Below are positions 18,369 to 27,368 of a stretch of DNA of 64,000 nucleotides, piece after piece. The stretch's first letter is position 1; every line of letters starts with the position of its first letter. The stretch lies in contig NZ_PGFJ01000002.1 in assembly GCF_002797815.1 (NCBI RefSeq), positions 62,001 to 126,000 on the forward strand, written 5' to 3'. The stretch is from Mucilaginibacter auburnensis. GTDB lineage: Bacteria; Bacteroidota; Bacteroidia; Sphingobacteriales; Sphingobacteriaceae. A program made the position numbers and the translations under genes. The notes below the pieces were generated by a model that was given only the letters and a program-made list of their open reading frames with translations, did no database searches and was not told the DNA's origin.

Positions 18369-20171
18369 CTATTTCTTCTTCGCCTGCGCTTGTTGTTGCG
18401 CACGCATCATTTCTTCCATTTTAGCGGCGAAACCGGTTTTCTTTTTGGTGCTTTCAGGTTTCTTTTTGTTTTCCTGAATCTGCGCGTGGATCTTCTTATC
18501 ATCAACCATTAAGCGGATAATATATTGCTGTAAGAAGGTGAACATGTTAGCCAGGAAGTAGTAATAGTTCAAACCTGCCGGGTAGCTGTTCAATGCGCCC
18601 AGGAAGATAATAGGTGTAATGTAGCCAATATATTTCATCTGACCGGTTACGCCTGATATTTGGTTGTTGAAGTAAGTATAAATAAGTGTTGATATGGTCA
18701 TCAGCACACACATTAAGCTTAAGTGGTCGCCTATAAAAGGAATGGTAAAACCAAATTTTATAAAAGCGTCATAAGTAGATAAGTCATGCATCCACAAAAA
18801 GCTTTCACCTCTTAACTCAAACAAACTTGGGAAAAACCTGAAGAAAGCAATAACAATTGGCATTTGCAGCAGCAACGGCAAACATCCTCCTAATGGATTT
18901 ACCCCGGCCTTTTTATAGAGCTTTAAATACTCCTGTTGTAATAAAGTTGGGTTATCCTCTCCCACTTTAGCTTTGATCTCATCCATCTCCGGCTTTAGCA
19001 CACGCATTTTAGCCATTGACAGGTATGATTTATAAGTAAGCGGAGATAGTACCAGCTTTAATATCACCGTAAGCGCCAATATAATTAAACCATAGCTCCA
19101 GTTAAACTGCTCCAGAAAATGAAAAACCGGTAGCACCGCGAAACGATTAATGTATTTTAAAGGTCCCCAACCCAGGTTAACCTGTTTCTCAAGGTCAAAA
19201 CCTTGTTTTTGTAACAGATCATATTTGTTAGGGCCAAAGTAAAATTGCATCGGGAAAGAACCGTCTGCATCGCGCTCAACAGCAAGCGTAGCTTTCATGT
19301 CCTTAATATCCACATGGTCGGCAGTATCAGTACTTACAGCTAAATTAGCTTTGCTGATGCCTTTTTTAGCTATCAATACACTTGAAAAGAAGTGAGCTTT
19401 GAATGATACCCATTGCAGTTTCTGGTCGTTTATCTCTTTAGCATCATCTTTAGTTTCGCTTAAATAATCAACGCCATCTTCTAAACCATTATAATAAACG
19501 GTAGTGTACTGACGCTCCAGGTGCATATCCATTTCCTGTTTACGCACAGCGGTCTGCCAGTTAATGTTAAACGTATTGCTGTTAGCTACTACATTATCTA
19601 AGCCCACAGGTTTAACGGTAAAATCAACCTTGTAACCTTCGACAGGTAGCGTATAAATGTAATCAATGTACTGTGTTGGGCTGTAGCTTAAACGTAATGT
19701 GATGCCATTTGAACCGTTGCCTGTAACCTGGGTAAAGTAACGCTCATTGGTATTTACAATAGTTGAACCTGCAGTTAGCGTAGTACCAAACTTATTATCA
19801 GTACCATCAAATAATATTAATGGCTTTTTATCATAAGTTTTAAAGTTTTTAAGTTCAGCTGAGTAGATGCGGCCACCACGTGTGCTTACCTTTAGTTTGA
19901 TATCTTTATTTTCTAAAGTTAACAATTGCTCGCTACCTGCTAATGAAGCGCCAAACGGACTTTTCAAAGCCGCCGAATCAATAGCCGGTTTTTTGATTGT
20001 ATCGGCAACTGTTTTAGCAGCAGCCGGTACCTTTCCGGCTTTCTTCAGCGAATCCAGGTGTATTCTGTCTTTTTCTTTCTGTATCTCGGCATCGCTCGGT
20101 TTTAAAAAATAAACCGACCCCGCTATGATGATCATGATCAGGAATAATCCTGTAAACGTATTTCTATCCAT
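18369..20171 (-). CDS. yidC: Membrane protein insertase YidC
   Basis: This insertase has 600 residues. An N-terminal membrane anchor (TFTGLFLIMIIIAGSVYFL) is followed by a periplasmic beta-sandwich domain (about residues 70-350) of the Gram-negative YidC type, then the conserved Oxa1 core of five helices (WSYGLIILALTVILKLVLSPLTYKSYLSMAKMR onward). GVNPLGGCLPLLLQMPIVIAFFRF is a hallmark of the family. The C-terminal tail is lysine and glutamine rich, ending AQAKKK, as expected for ribosome contact. It follows pyrG by 24 bases on the same strand and is the last gene of that unit. Confidence 0.97.
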   Translation of the reverse strand: MDRNTFTGLFLIMIIIAGSVYFLKPSDAEIQKEKDRIHLDSLKKAGKVPAAAKTVADTIKKPAIDSAALKSPFGASLAGSEQLLTLENKDIKLKVSTRGGRIYSAELKNFKTYDKKPLILFDGTDNKFGTTLTAGSTIVNTNERYFTQVTGNGSNGITLRLSYSPTQYIDYIYTLPVEGYKVDFTVKPVGLDNVVANSNTFNINWQTAVRKQEMDMHLERQYTTVYYNGLEDGVDYLSETKDDAKEINDQKLQWVSFKAHFFSSVLIAKKGISKANLAVSTDTADHVDIKDMKATLAVERDADGSFPMQFYFGPNKYDLLQKQGFDLEKQVNLGWGPLKYINRFAVLPVFHFLEQFNWSYGLIILALTVILKLVLSPLTYKSYLSMAKMRVLKPEMDEIKAKVGEDNPTLLQQEYLKLYKKAGVNPLGGCLPLLLQMPIVIAFFRFFPSLFELRGESFLWMHDLSTYDAFIKFGFTIPFIGDHLSLMCVLMTISTLIYTYFNNQISGVTGQMKYIGYITPIIFLGALNSYPAGLNYYYFLANMFTFLQQYIIRLMVDDKKIHAQIQENKKKPESTKKKTGFAAKMEEMMRAQQQAQAKKK

Positions 20172-20195
20172 TATATCGTATCTGGTACTAAACCC

Positions 20196-21806
20196 TTACT
20201 TCTTACGGGCATAAGCCATTGAAGCGGCGACAAAGTTAATAAAAAGTGGATGCGGATTAGCAACTGTTGATTTTAATTCGGGGTGAAACTGCGCCCCCAC
20301 AAAAAACGGATGGTTCTTTAATTCAACTATCTCAACCAGGTTATTCTGCGGATTAAAGCCTGATGGCGTCATTCCCGCGTCTTCGTATTGTTTCAGGTAG
20401 TCGTTATTAAATTCATAACGATGGCGATGGCGTTCGGTAATATGCAGTTTGCCATATATAGCATGTGCTTTGGTTCCTTTTTTCAGATCACACGGATATG
20501 AACCCAAACGCATGGTTCCACCTTTGTTTACCACCTTTTTTTGTTCTTCCATCATGGCTATAACCGGGTGCGCCGTGTGCGAGTTCATTTCAGTACTGCT
20601 GGCTCCCTCTAAACCTAATACATTACGGCCATATTCAACAACCGCGCATTGCATACCCAGGCAGATGCCAAAGAATGGTATATTGTTTTCGCGCACGTGT
20701 TTAATGGCAGCTATTTTGCCTTCAAAACCACGCTCTCCAAAACCCGGAGCAACCAACACACCGTGCAATCCTTGCAGTTTTTCAACCGCGTTTTGAGGTG
20801 TTAATTCTTCCGAAGGAATGTACTTAACTTTCACTTTACACTCATTTTTAGCACCTGCATGAATGAACGACTCGATAATAGATTTATAAGCATCGGGTAA
20901 TTCAACATACTTACCTACCAGTCCAACGCAAACGTCGGAAGTAGGATTTTTCAGGCGACCCAAAAAGTCTTTCCAACTTTCCAGGTTAGGTTCTGCTTTA
21001 TGCGGAAGTTTAAGTTTTGTTAAAACGGTTTTGTCTAATTGCTCTTTCAACATCAGTAAAGGCACGTCATAAATTGATGGCGCATCTATTGATTCGATTA
21101 CGGCATTGATGTTTACGTTACAAAAAAGTGCAATTTTTTTTCTCAGATCGGCAGTTAAGTGGTGTTCGGTACGGCAAACCAATATATCCGGCTGTATACC
21201 ATACTCCAGCAACATTTTAACGGAGTGCTGTGTTGGCTTGGTTTTTAACTCGCCGGCAGCGGCTAAATAAGGTACTAACGTTAAATGAATAACTAACGAA
21301 TTGTTGGAACCTTCTTCCCACCTGAACTGACGCACAGCCTCAATGTATGGCAACGACTCAATATCGCCTACGGTACCGCCTAATTCAGTAATAACAATAT
21401 CGTACTCGCCGTTCTCACCCAATAAACGGATGTTTCTTTTTATCTCATCGGTAATGTGCGGTACAACCTGAACCGTTTTACCTAAAAAGGCGCCTTCACG
21501 CTCTTTGTTGATGACGTTTTGGTAAATACGACCGGTGGTAATGTTGTTTGCCTGAGATGTTGGGGTATTTAAAAAGCGCTCGTAATGACCAAGATCCAGA
21601 TCGGTTTCGGCTCCATCTTCGGTAACATAACATTCACCGTGCTCATAAGGGTTCAGCGTTCCGGGATCAATGTTAATGTAGGGGTCAAACTTTTGGATGG
21701 TTACGCGGTAACCGCGAGATTGAAGTAATTTGGCAAGAGATGCAGATATAATACCTTTCCCTAACGAAGAGGTTACACCGCCCGTAACAAATATGTATTT
21801 GGTCAT
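20196..21806 (-). CDS. pyrG: CTP synthase
   Basis: This enzyme of 536 residues aminates UTP to CTP with glutamine. The N-terminal synthase domain begins [26 protein letters not shown] (P-loop) and shows [27 protein letters not shown]. The C-terminal class I glutaminase domain has the nucleophile motif [14 protein letters not shown] and the catalytic histidine/glutamate in [10 protein letters not shown]. Length and motifs are typical. It is upstream of yidC on the same strand, a pairing common in Bacteroidota. Confidence 0.98.
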   Translation of the reverse strand: MTKYIFVTGGVTSSLGKGIISASLAKLLQSRGYRVTIQKFDPYINIDPGTLNPYEHGECYVTEDGAETDLDLGHYERFLNTPTSQANNITTGRIYQNVINKEREGAFLGKTVQVVPHITDEIKRNIRLLGENGEYDIVITELGGTVGDIESLPYIEAVRQFRWEEGSNNSLVIHLTLVPYLAAAGELKTKPTQHSVKMLLEYGIQPDILVCRTEHHLTADLRKKIALFCNVNINAVIESIDAPSIYDVPLLMLKEQLDKTVLTKLKLPHKAEPNLESWKDFLGRLKNPTSDVCVGLVGKYVELPDAYKSIIESFIHAGAKNECKVKVKYIPSEELTPQNAVEKLQGLHGVLVAPGFGERGFEGKIAAIKHVRENNIPFFGICLGMQCAVVEYGRNVLGLEGASSTEMNSHTAHPVIAMMEEQKKVVNKGGTMRLGSYPCDLKKGTKAHAIYGKLHITERHRHRYEFNNDYLKQYEDAGMTPSGFNPQNNLVEIVELKNHPFFVGAQFHPELKSTVANPHPLFINFVAASMAYARKK

Positions 21807-21911
21807 GTTTTTTGTTTGTGTACGGGGTACAAAAGTAAGATTTTTTTCGGGACTTGAGGGATTAAAAATGTTATTACTGAACAGCCTGATAATGACGACT
21901 TAGTGTTATTT

Positions 21912-22274
21912 TTAACGATAGTGCTCTGACCACGCATGAAATAATACACTTAATTTCTCGCTCAACCTCATTGCAATAAATGCTCTACTCAAGCTTTGCT
22001 CTGTGTACAGTATCTCTATTATCCCTACATTGATGAGGTTTATAACGTCCGGATCGCTTCTTTCACCAATTGTATTTATATAATTGAAAGAATTGCTTAC
22101 AAAGTGTGAGTTTGGATCTTGTTTGATGCTTTCCGCTAAAGTTGATGCGAAATCATTCATAAACAAATAAATACCGTCGTCTTTAAACGCGTTGGATTCG
22201 TAATTATATTCCGGAACCATTTCTTTTAATATCGAGATGAGTTCATTGGAAATATTTTGCGTTTTGATGCTCAC
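21912..22274 (-). CDS. Hypothetical cytoplasmic protein, about 120 residues
   Basis: I chose the GTG at 22274 (MSIKTQNISNELISILKEM); a TTG at 22289 would add five residues. The protein is helical and acidic, with a C-terminal part SRAFIAMRLSEKLSVLFHAWSEHYR. It has no signal peptide and no membrane helix. It lies 20 bases downstream of kdsB on the same strand and so is probably co-transcribed, with pyrG starting about 105 bases further on. The sequence pattern recalls small Bacteroidota proteins of the DUF7674 type, but I cannot confirm this. No function is proposed. Confidence 0.6.
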   Translation of the reverse strand: MSIKTQNISNELISILKEMVPEYNYESNAFKDDGIYLFMNDFASTLAESIKQDPNSHFVSNSFNYINTIGERSDPDVINLINVGIIEILYTEQSLSRAFIAMRLSEKLSVLFHAWSEHYR

Positions 22275-22294
22275 TTGTAAGCAATACAATCTTA

Positions 22295-23020
22295 CTACGG
22301 TAACAACTCCAGATCACCCGGAGTATCTACCGCATAAGTTTCAAATTCTGTTTCAGCAACTTTTATGCGGTACCCGTTCTCGATCCATCGTAGTTGTTCA
22401 AGCGCTTCGGCCTTTTCAAGTGATGAAACTTCCAACTTGGTGATCTGCTGTAAAATATCAGCACGATAACCGTAAATGCCGATATGCTTATAGTAGGCAA
22501 AAAATTCCAGCCAGTTTTCCGGCTGTTCTCCCCTGATATGCGGTAATGCCGAACGCGAAAAATAAACCGCCTCGTTCAGTTTGTTTACTACCACCTTTGG
22601 CGAATTAGGATTGTGTAGTTCGTGTTCTGTTTTAATGCGTTTGATGAGTGTGGCTATTTGCGCGTCGGGCGCTTCAAAACAGGCAGCGAGTTTGCTTATT
22701 TGCTCAGGTTCGATATAAGGTTCATCCCCTTGTATATTGATAATAACGTCATAGTCTTTGTGTATAGCCGCTACCTGTGCGCAACGGTCTGTTCCACTTT
22801 GGTGGTAATCGGCAGTCATGATAGCCTTACCGCCAAAATTTATAACGTGGTCAAATATGCGGTCATCATCAGTGGCTACAATAACATCGGTAAGGTCGGC
22901 ACATTTACCGGCCTGCTCATATACGCGCTGAATCATGCTTTTACCGGCAATATCAACTAATGGTTTACCGGGAAAACGGGATGATGCGTAGCGTGCAGGA
23001 ATGATGCCGAGAATGTTCAT
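22295..23020 (-). CDS. kdsB: 3-deoxy-manno-octulosonate cytidylyltransferase
   Basis: This enzyme of 241 residues activates KDO as CMP-KDO for lipid A-core synthesis. The N-terminus ILGIIPARYASSRFPGKPLVDIAGKSMIQRVYEQ carries the nucleotide-binding signature. NIQGDEPYIEP provides the metal-binding aspartate, and LEQLRWIENGYRIKVAETEF ends the protein as in other KdsB. It is the marker of a KDO-containing outer membrane. Nothing else of the lipid A pathway is in the window. Confidence 0.97.
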   Translation of the reverse strand: MNILGIIPARYASSRFPGKPLVDIAGKSMIQRVYEQAGKCADLTDVIVATDDDRIFDHVINFGGKAIMTADYHQSGTDRCAQVAAIHKDYDVIINIQGDEPYIEPEQISKLAACFEAPDAQIATLIKRIKTEHELHNPNSPKVVVNKLNEAVYFSRSALPHIRGEQPENWLEFFAYYKHIGIYGYRADILQQITKLEVSSLEKAEALEQLRWIENGYRIKVAETEFETYAVDTPGDLELLP

Positions 23021-23024
23021 ATGC

Positions 23025-23103
23025 CCCTCTCTTGTCTCCCTTAAAGGGGAGAAGATTTAAATTTTTAATTACTTTATAAAGCCTTCTCCTTTAGGAGAGA
23101 TGA
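23025..23103. repeat. Inverted repeat between kdsB and the deoxynucleoside kinase gene
   Basis: A CTCTTGTCTCCCTTAAAGGG-like arm (beginning at 23025) is inverted near 23080-23103 (CCTTCTCCTTTAGGAGAG), around an AT-rich centre. Each arm is itself partly palindromic. This is one of several GC-cored palindromic elements in gene-free gaps of the window. Confidence 0.55.
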
Positions 23104-23105
23104 GG

Positions 23106-23720
23106 CTAAAACAGCCCGTTAACTTCCCTTTCAATAGCTTCAACAATAGTGGCCATATCTTCGGTATTATTGGCAAAATCCAGATTGTCTTTATCTAATA
23201 TCAAAAGTTTGCCCAAGTTGTAATTAGCTATCCATTTATCATACTTTTCATTGAGTTTTGATAAATAATCAATACGGATGCCTATTTCATATTCCCTGCC
23301 TCTGCGTTGAATATTGTTAACCAGGGTTGGCACCGAAGCCTTGAGATAAACCAACAGATCAGGAGGTTTAATGTATTCGGTAATGTTATCGAATATAGAT
23401 GTATAATTTTCGTAGTCGCGGGTGGTCATCAGGCCCATATCGTGCAGGTTTTCCGCAAATATGTAGGCATCCTCATAAATGGTTCTGTCCTGCAGAATGT
23501 TGCGACCGCTTTTTTGTATCTCAATGATCTGGCGATAGCGGCTGTTCAGGAAATATATTTGCAGGTTAAAGCTCCAACGCTTCATGTCGCTATAAAAATC
23601 CTCCAGGTAAGGGTTATTATCAACGGCTTCAAAAAGCGGATCCCAGCCATAATTTTTGGCCAGCATTTCGGTGAGCGTGGTTTTTCCGGCACCTATATTT
23701 CCAACAATAGCTATATGCAT
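23106..23720 (-). CDS. Deoxynucleoside kinase (dNK/dGK family)
   Basis: This enzyme of 204 residues phosphorylates deoxynucleosides for salvage. The P-loop GNIGAGKTTLTEML is at residue 7. It is followed by EAVDNNPYLEDFYSDMKRWSFNLQIYFL and the family DR-motif QDRTIYEDAYIF, and then the lid region QRRGREYEIGIRIDYL. The family includes deoxyadenosine and deoxyguanosine kinases; I cannot tell which base is preferred. It lies upstream of kdsB on the same strand, separated by the inverted repeat. Confidence 0.93.
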   Translation of the reverse strand: MHIAIVGNIGAGKTTLTEMLAKNYGWDPLFEAVDNNPYLEDFYSDMKRWSFNLQIYFLNSRYRQIIEIQKSGRNILQDRTIYEDAYIFAENLHDMGLMTTRDYENYTSIFDNITEYIKPPDLLVYLKASVPTLVNNIQRRGREYEIGIRIDYLSKLNEKYDKWIANYNLGKLLILDKDNLDFANNTEDMATIVEAIEREVNGLF

Positions 23721-23762
23721 ATTCGCTAAGATATACTTTGAATATTAATTGTCAAAATTCAT

Positions 23763-23840
23763 TAGTCCATAGTCCATTGACGATAGACCATAGTAACCGT
23801 AGAAAATAGCTATGGACTATGGACCATCGTCTATGGTCTT
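23763..23840. repeat. Palindromic intergenic element with 7-base period (TAGTCCA type)
   Basis: The left arm reads TAGTCCA TAGTCCA, then TTGACGA and TAGACCA in exact 7-base steps from 23763 to 23790. The right arm, read on the other strand, is AAGACCA, TAGACGA, TGGTCCA, TAGTCCA. The same heptamers therefore occur on both sides of an about 20-base centre. It lies between trpS and the deoxynucleoside kinase gene. It has no coding frame. Confidence 0.8.
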
Positions 23841-23846
23841 CCTAAT

Positions 23847-24842
23847 CTAAAAACTTCTGAATCCGATGATCTCACGCACTTCTTTTATAGTTTTTGAAGC
23901 GCTTTCGCGTGCTTTTTCGGCGCCTAAGCGGGCTACTTTAGCTAAATAGTCCGTATCGCCTGCTATCGCATTTATTCTGTCGCGAATTGGTGCGGTGGCA
24001 ATGATCATATCCTCCGCCAGTTGCTTTTTCAGATCGCCGTAACGCACCTGACAAGTGTTATACAGGTTGTTGAAATGACCGTAAGTATCCTGGCTTGATA
24101 CCACTTTCATTAAATCAAAAAGGTTTTGAATTTCATCGGGCTTTTGCTGGTTTTCAACAGTTGGGCCGCTATCAGTTACCGCACGCATTACTTTTTTACG
24201 GATCACTTCAGGTGCATCAGCAAGAAAAATAGCATTGCCTTCTCCCTCTGATTTTCCCATTTTGCCTTTGCCGTCCAAGCCCGGTATTTTTACCAGATTA
24301 TTGCTGTAGTTAAACGCATGTGGTTCAGCAAAATAATCGTTGTTATATAAACGGTTAAAGCGGTTACCAAAGGTACGCGCCATCTCCAAATGCTGCTCCT
24401 GGTCTTTGCCTACTGGAACTTTAGTAGCACGATGAATCAATATATCAGCAGCCATTAAAACGGGGTAGGTTAATAAGCCCGCATTAACGTTATCAGGCTG
24501 TGCACGCACTTTATCTTTAAAAGATGTACTGCGCTCCAACTCGCCTAAATAGGCGTTCATATTTAAATAAAGGTATAGCTCAGCAACTTCAGGCACATCC
24601 GACTGTACATAGATAGTAGCTTTTTCAGGGTCGATGCCGGCAGCCAGGTATTCTATTAATACGCTTTTAACGTTGTTATGCAGATTGGCCGGTGTTGGGT
24701 GTGTGGTAAGCGAGTGCAGATCTGCAATAAAGAAATAGCAATTGTACTCGTGCTGCATTTTTACAAAGTTCTGTATAGCGCCGTAGTAGTTTCCTAAATG
24801 TAGATTTCCGGTTGACCGGATACCGCTTACAACAATTTCCAT
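23847..24842 (-). CDS. trpS: Tryptophanyl-tRNA synthetase
   Basis: This class I aminoacyl-tRNA synthetase has 331 residues from the ATG at 24842 (MEIVVSGIRSTGNLHLGNYYGAI), whose HLGN is the HIGH element; a longer reading adds sequence with no relation to the family and overlaps the divergent plsC start. KMGKSEGEGNAIFL is the KMSKS-type loop. VPVGKDQEQHLEMAR matches the family. The length is typical of bacterial TrpS. The gene is divergent to the acyltransferase gene, with only about 38 bases between starts. Confidence 0.97.
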   Translation of the reverse strand: MEIVVSGIRSTGNLHLGNYYGAIQNFVKMQHEYNCYFFIADLHSLTTHPTPANLHNNVKSVLIEYLAAGIDPEKATIYVQSDVPEVAELYLYLNMNAYLGELERSTSFKDKVRAQPDNVNAGLLTYPVLMAADILIHRATKVPVGKDQEQHLEMARTFGNRFNRLYNNDYFAEPHAFNYSNNLVKIPGLDGKGKMGKSEGEGNAIFLADAPEVIRKKVMRAVTDSGPTVENQQKPDEIQNLFDLMKVVSSQDTYGHFNNLYNTCQVRYGDLKKQLAEDMIIATAPIRDRINAIAGDTDYLAKVARLGAEKARESASKTIKEVREIIGFRSF

Positions 24843-24880
24843 AGCGGCGAAAGTAAGTATTTTTTCTATTTTTGGTGTTG

Positions 24881-25615
24881 ATGAAAATACTTTTGAGGAA
24901 GTTGCACTGCTATTTATATGTAGCTTCTGTAGGTGTAACCTATGCCTTATCCTTTCCTTTATTATACGCGCTGTCGCGCAATCCCCGCAATTATAAATAC
25001 GTAAACATGATTCGTCGTGTTTGGGCCTTTGTGAGCTCGGCACTGGTGGGTATTTTTTACCGCGTTAAGTATGAAAAGCCTATAGACTGGAGCCGTACTT
25101 ATATTATCTGTTCCAACCATACTTCCAATTTGGACATTAGCGCTATGACGCAACTGGTTAAAAGCAACCATCATTGCTTTATGGGCAAGGAAGAGTTGCT
25201 GCATAACTTTATTACCAGACTATTCTTTAAAACAGTTGATATACCGGTTAACCGTGAAAGTAAAATATCATCTTACCGCGCGTTTAAAAAAGCTTCGGAG
25301 GCTTTGTCTAATGGAACGTCTGTAATAATTTTTCCTGAAGGACGTATTCCGGATGAATATCCTCCGGTGTTATACGATTTTAAAAACGGGCCATTCAGAC
25401 TGGCTATTGAGCTGAAAGTGCCCATCATCCCCGTAACTTCATTAAATACCTGGCAAATTTTGTGGGATACCGGCTTAGAGCATGGTAGTAAACCCGGTAT
25501 TTGTAATATATTTGTGCATGAGCCCATAGAAACGGCTCAGTTAACTTTGGATGATGCAGATGCACTTAGAGATAATGTGCATGCTATTATTGAACAAACT
25601 TTAAATAGAAAATGA
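24881..25615 (+). CDS. 1-acyl-sn-glycerol-3-phosphate acyltransferase (PlsC-type)
   Basis: This membrane-associated acyltransferase has 244 residues from the ATG at 24881. An N-terminal hydrophobic helix is followed by the HX4D catalytic motif (NHTSNLD), KEELLHNFITRLFFKTVDIPVNRES and FPEGRIPDEYPPVL, the EGxR-type substrate motif, with VPIIPVT. The enzyme would make phosphatidic acid from lysophosphatidic acid. Its stop overlaps the gatC start by 4 bases. Confidence 0.92.
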   Translation: MKILLRKLHCYLYVASVGVTYALSFPLLYALSRNPRNYKYVNMIRRVWAFVSSALVGIFYRVKYEKPIDWSRTYIICSNHTSNLDISAMTQLVKSNHHCFMGKEELLHNFITRLFFKTVDIPVNRESKISSYRAFKKASEALSNGTSVIIFPEGRIPDEYPPVLYDFKNGPFRLAIELKVPIIPVTSLNTWQILWDTGLEHGSKPGICNIFVHEPIETAQLTLDDADALRDNVHAIIEQTLNRK

Positions 25616-25899
25616 ATATTGACAGGGAAACCGTTGACAAGATAGCTCACCTGGCTCGTCTTGACCTAGCTGAGAACGACAAACAGGAAATGATTGGCGA
25701 CATGAACCGAATTCTGGATTTCATGGCAAAATTAAATGAGGTAGATACATCTGGCGTTGAACCGTTGGTATATATGTCAAACGAGGTGAATGTTTTTAGG
25801 GAAGATGTTGTAAAACATGACATTACAACCGAACAAGCCCTTGAAAACGCCCCTAAACACAACGATCAATACTTTATGGTGGCCAAGGTTATCGGATAA
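25612..25899 (+). CDS. gatC: Asp/Glu-tRNA amidotransferase subunit C
   Basis: This protein of 95 residues matches GatC: an N-terminal IDRETVDKIAHLARLDLAENDKQEM, then MNRILDFMAKLNEVDTSGVEPLVY and a C-terminal VKHDITTEQALENAPKHNDQYFMVAKVIG. It stabilises the GatAB glutamyl-tRNA(Gln)/aspartyl-tRNA(Asn) amidotransferase. gatA and gatB are not adjacent. It overlaps plsC by 4 bases (ATGA). Confidence 0.95.
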   Translation: MNIDRETVDKIAHLARLDLAENDKQEMIGDMNRILDFMAKLNEVDTSGVEPLVYMSNEVNVFREDVVKHDITTEQALENAPKHNDQYFMVAKVIG

Positions 25900-25960
25900 A
25901 TAAATTTGATAGCGTAACATTTACAACCCAACACCGTCAAAGCAAATAAAACAGTATTAT

Positions 25961-26740
25961 ATGAAGCCACTCATCACCATTAAAGAAATAGGCAGGAAAT
26001 ATGTAATAGGCGCCGAGGTTATCCATGCGCTTAAATCAGTTTCTTTAACTATTAACAAGGGTGAGTTTGTTGCCTTGATGGGGCCTTCAGGTTCGGGTAA
26101 ATCAACGCTGATGAATATTTTGGGTTGTTTGGATACGCCTTCTAAAGGTGAATACATTCTGAATGGCATTAACGTTAGCCACATGAGTGATGATGAACTT
26201 GCCGAAGTGCGCAACAGTGAAATTGGTTTCGTATTTCAAACCTTCAACTTATTGCCACGTAATACGGCTTTAGATAATGTGGCACTTCCGCTGGTTTACG
26301 CGGGTGTTAGCAAAGACGACCGTAACAAACGCGCGCATGCCGCTTTAACCAATGTAGGTTTAGGTCACCGTGTTGACCACAAGCCTAATGAGCTTTCGGG
26401 TGGTCAGCGTCAGCGTGTTGCAGTTGCAAGGGCGCTTATTAATGATCCGTCAATCATTTTAGCAGATGAGCCGACCGGTAACCTTGATACTAAAACTTCT
26501 ATTGAGATAATGGGTCTGCTGGAAGATATTCACGCCAAAGGCAACACCATTATATTGGTTACGCACGAGGAAGACATTGCCATGCACGCGCACCGTATAG
26601 TGCGTATGCGCGACGGTTTAATTGAGCGCGACGAAATAAACCCGGCTCCTCACAAGGTTGACAGAAGCAAACTGGTTACTATTGATGAAGAATTGGCTGC
26701 TACGGCAGACATCACCACAAAACCCAAGCTAACCAAATAA
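25961..26740 (+). CDS. ABC transporter ATP-binding protein (LolD/MacB/FtsE type)
   Basis: This ATPase of 259 residues has the order of the MacB/LolD class: Walker [11 protein letters not shown]-loop [18 protein letters not shown], signature [16 protein letters not shown], and Walker [12 protein letters not shown], followed by the H-loop ILVTHEED. The C-terminus is extended by about 35 residues. The usual permease partner is not adjacent: the next gene is a hypothetical protein that starts 4 bases on. An export, lipoprotein or cell-division role fits the class, but the partner is unknown. Confidence 0.9.
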   Translation: MKPLITIKEIGRKYVIGAEVIHALKSVSLTINKGEFVALMGPSGSGKSTLMNILGCLDTPSKGEYILNGINVSHMSDDELAEVRNSEIGFVFQTFNLLPRNTALDNVALPLVYAGVSKDDRNKRAHAALTNVGLGHRVDHKPNELSGGQRQRVAVARALINDPSIILADEPTGNLDTKTSIEIMGLLEDIHAKGNTIILVTHEEDIAMHAHRIVRMRDGLIERDEINPAPHKVDRSKLVTIDEELAATADITTKPKLTK

Positions 26741-26744
26741 CTGT

Positions 26745-27368
26745 ATGGACAGTTTGCCTTTTGATGATAGCGGCCTCACTCCTGCCACAATCACCAATTA
26801 TCAAGATATCTATATTGCAGTTAAAGGTCAATTTCCGCTAAATGCTACCGGGCATATCAATTTCCATCTGGAAGATTTCGAGTCTTTTAAAAATTGTATT
26901 GAGATCAATGTACGTGCTTCTTACGTAATAAAGCATGAGCGGAGTGACTCCTACCTTCTGTTTACAGAAACACGTCATAAACCAGTTGATGATAAAGAGG
27001 CTGATTCTGCAGATTATTACCTGCACCACACATGGGCCCTTGCTTATTTAAGAAAAGATTTTGGGCACGTTGTTATCCGCAGGGAAACGCTGAGAGATAA
27101 GATCATTGAGCTTATTCACCCTATAGAACTTGATTTTGCTGAGGACAAACCCTTCAGTAATACGTTTTATACTATTGTAAGCGATGTGCAAAAAGCACAA
27201 TCAGGCATAGACCGAAACTTCCGTAACGCGGTTATGGACGTACGTGACGATGACTTCCTGATCGAAATTGTTAACCATACGCTTATCATAGGCAGTCATC
27301 ATCCCATGTTGCCCGAAAAAGCAAAGCACATGGCAGCATTTGTACACCGCCTGGCAGATCTTTGTTAG
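26745..27368 (+). CDS. Hypothetical protein, 207 residues
   Basis: This gene starts 4 bases after the ABC ATPase gene and is probably co-transcribed with it. The protein is acidic with no signal peptide or clear membrane helix; HYLHH-like and charged stretches (YYLHHTWALAYLRKDFGHVVIRRETLRDKIIELIHP) suggest a compact soluble fold. I recognise no domain. Its stop overlaps the end of the convergent chitinase gene by 4 bases. It is not an obvious ABC permease, so a regulator or soluble partner would be guesses. Confidence 0.65.
   Translation: MDSLPFDDSGLTPATITNYQDIYIAVKGQFPLNATGHINFHLEDFESFKNCIEINVRASYVIKHERSDSYLLFTETRHKPVDDKEADSADYYLHHTWALAYLRKDFGHVVIRRETLRDKIIELIHPIELDFAEDKPFSNTFYTIVSDVQKAQSGIDRNFRNAVMDVRDDDFLIEIVNHTLIIGSHHPMLPEKAKHMAAFVHRLADLC

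Noticed and set aside
24843..25043. A 67-residue N-terminal extension of TrpS
   Set aside because: The extra residues do not match the family and run through the divergent acyltransferase start; MEIVVSGIRSTGN is the true beginning.
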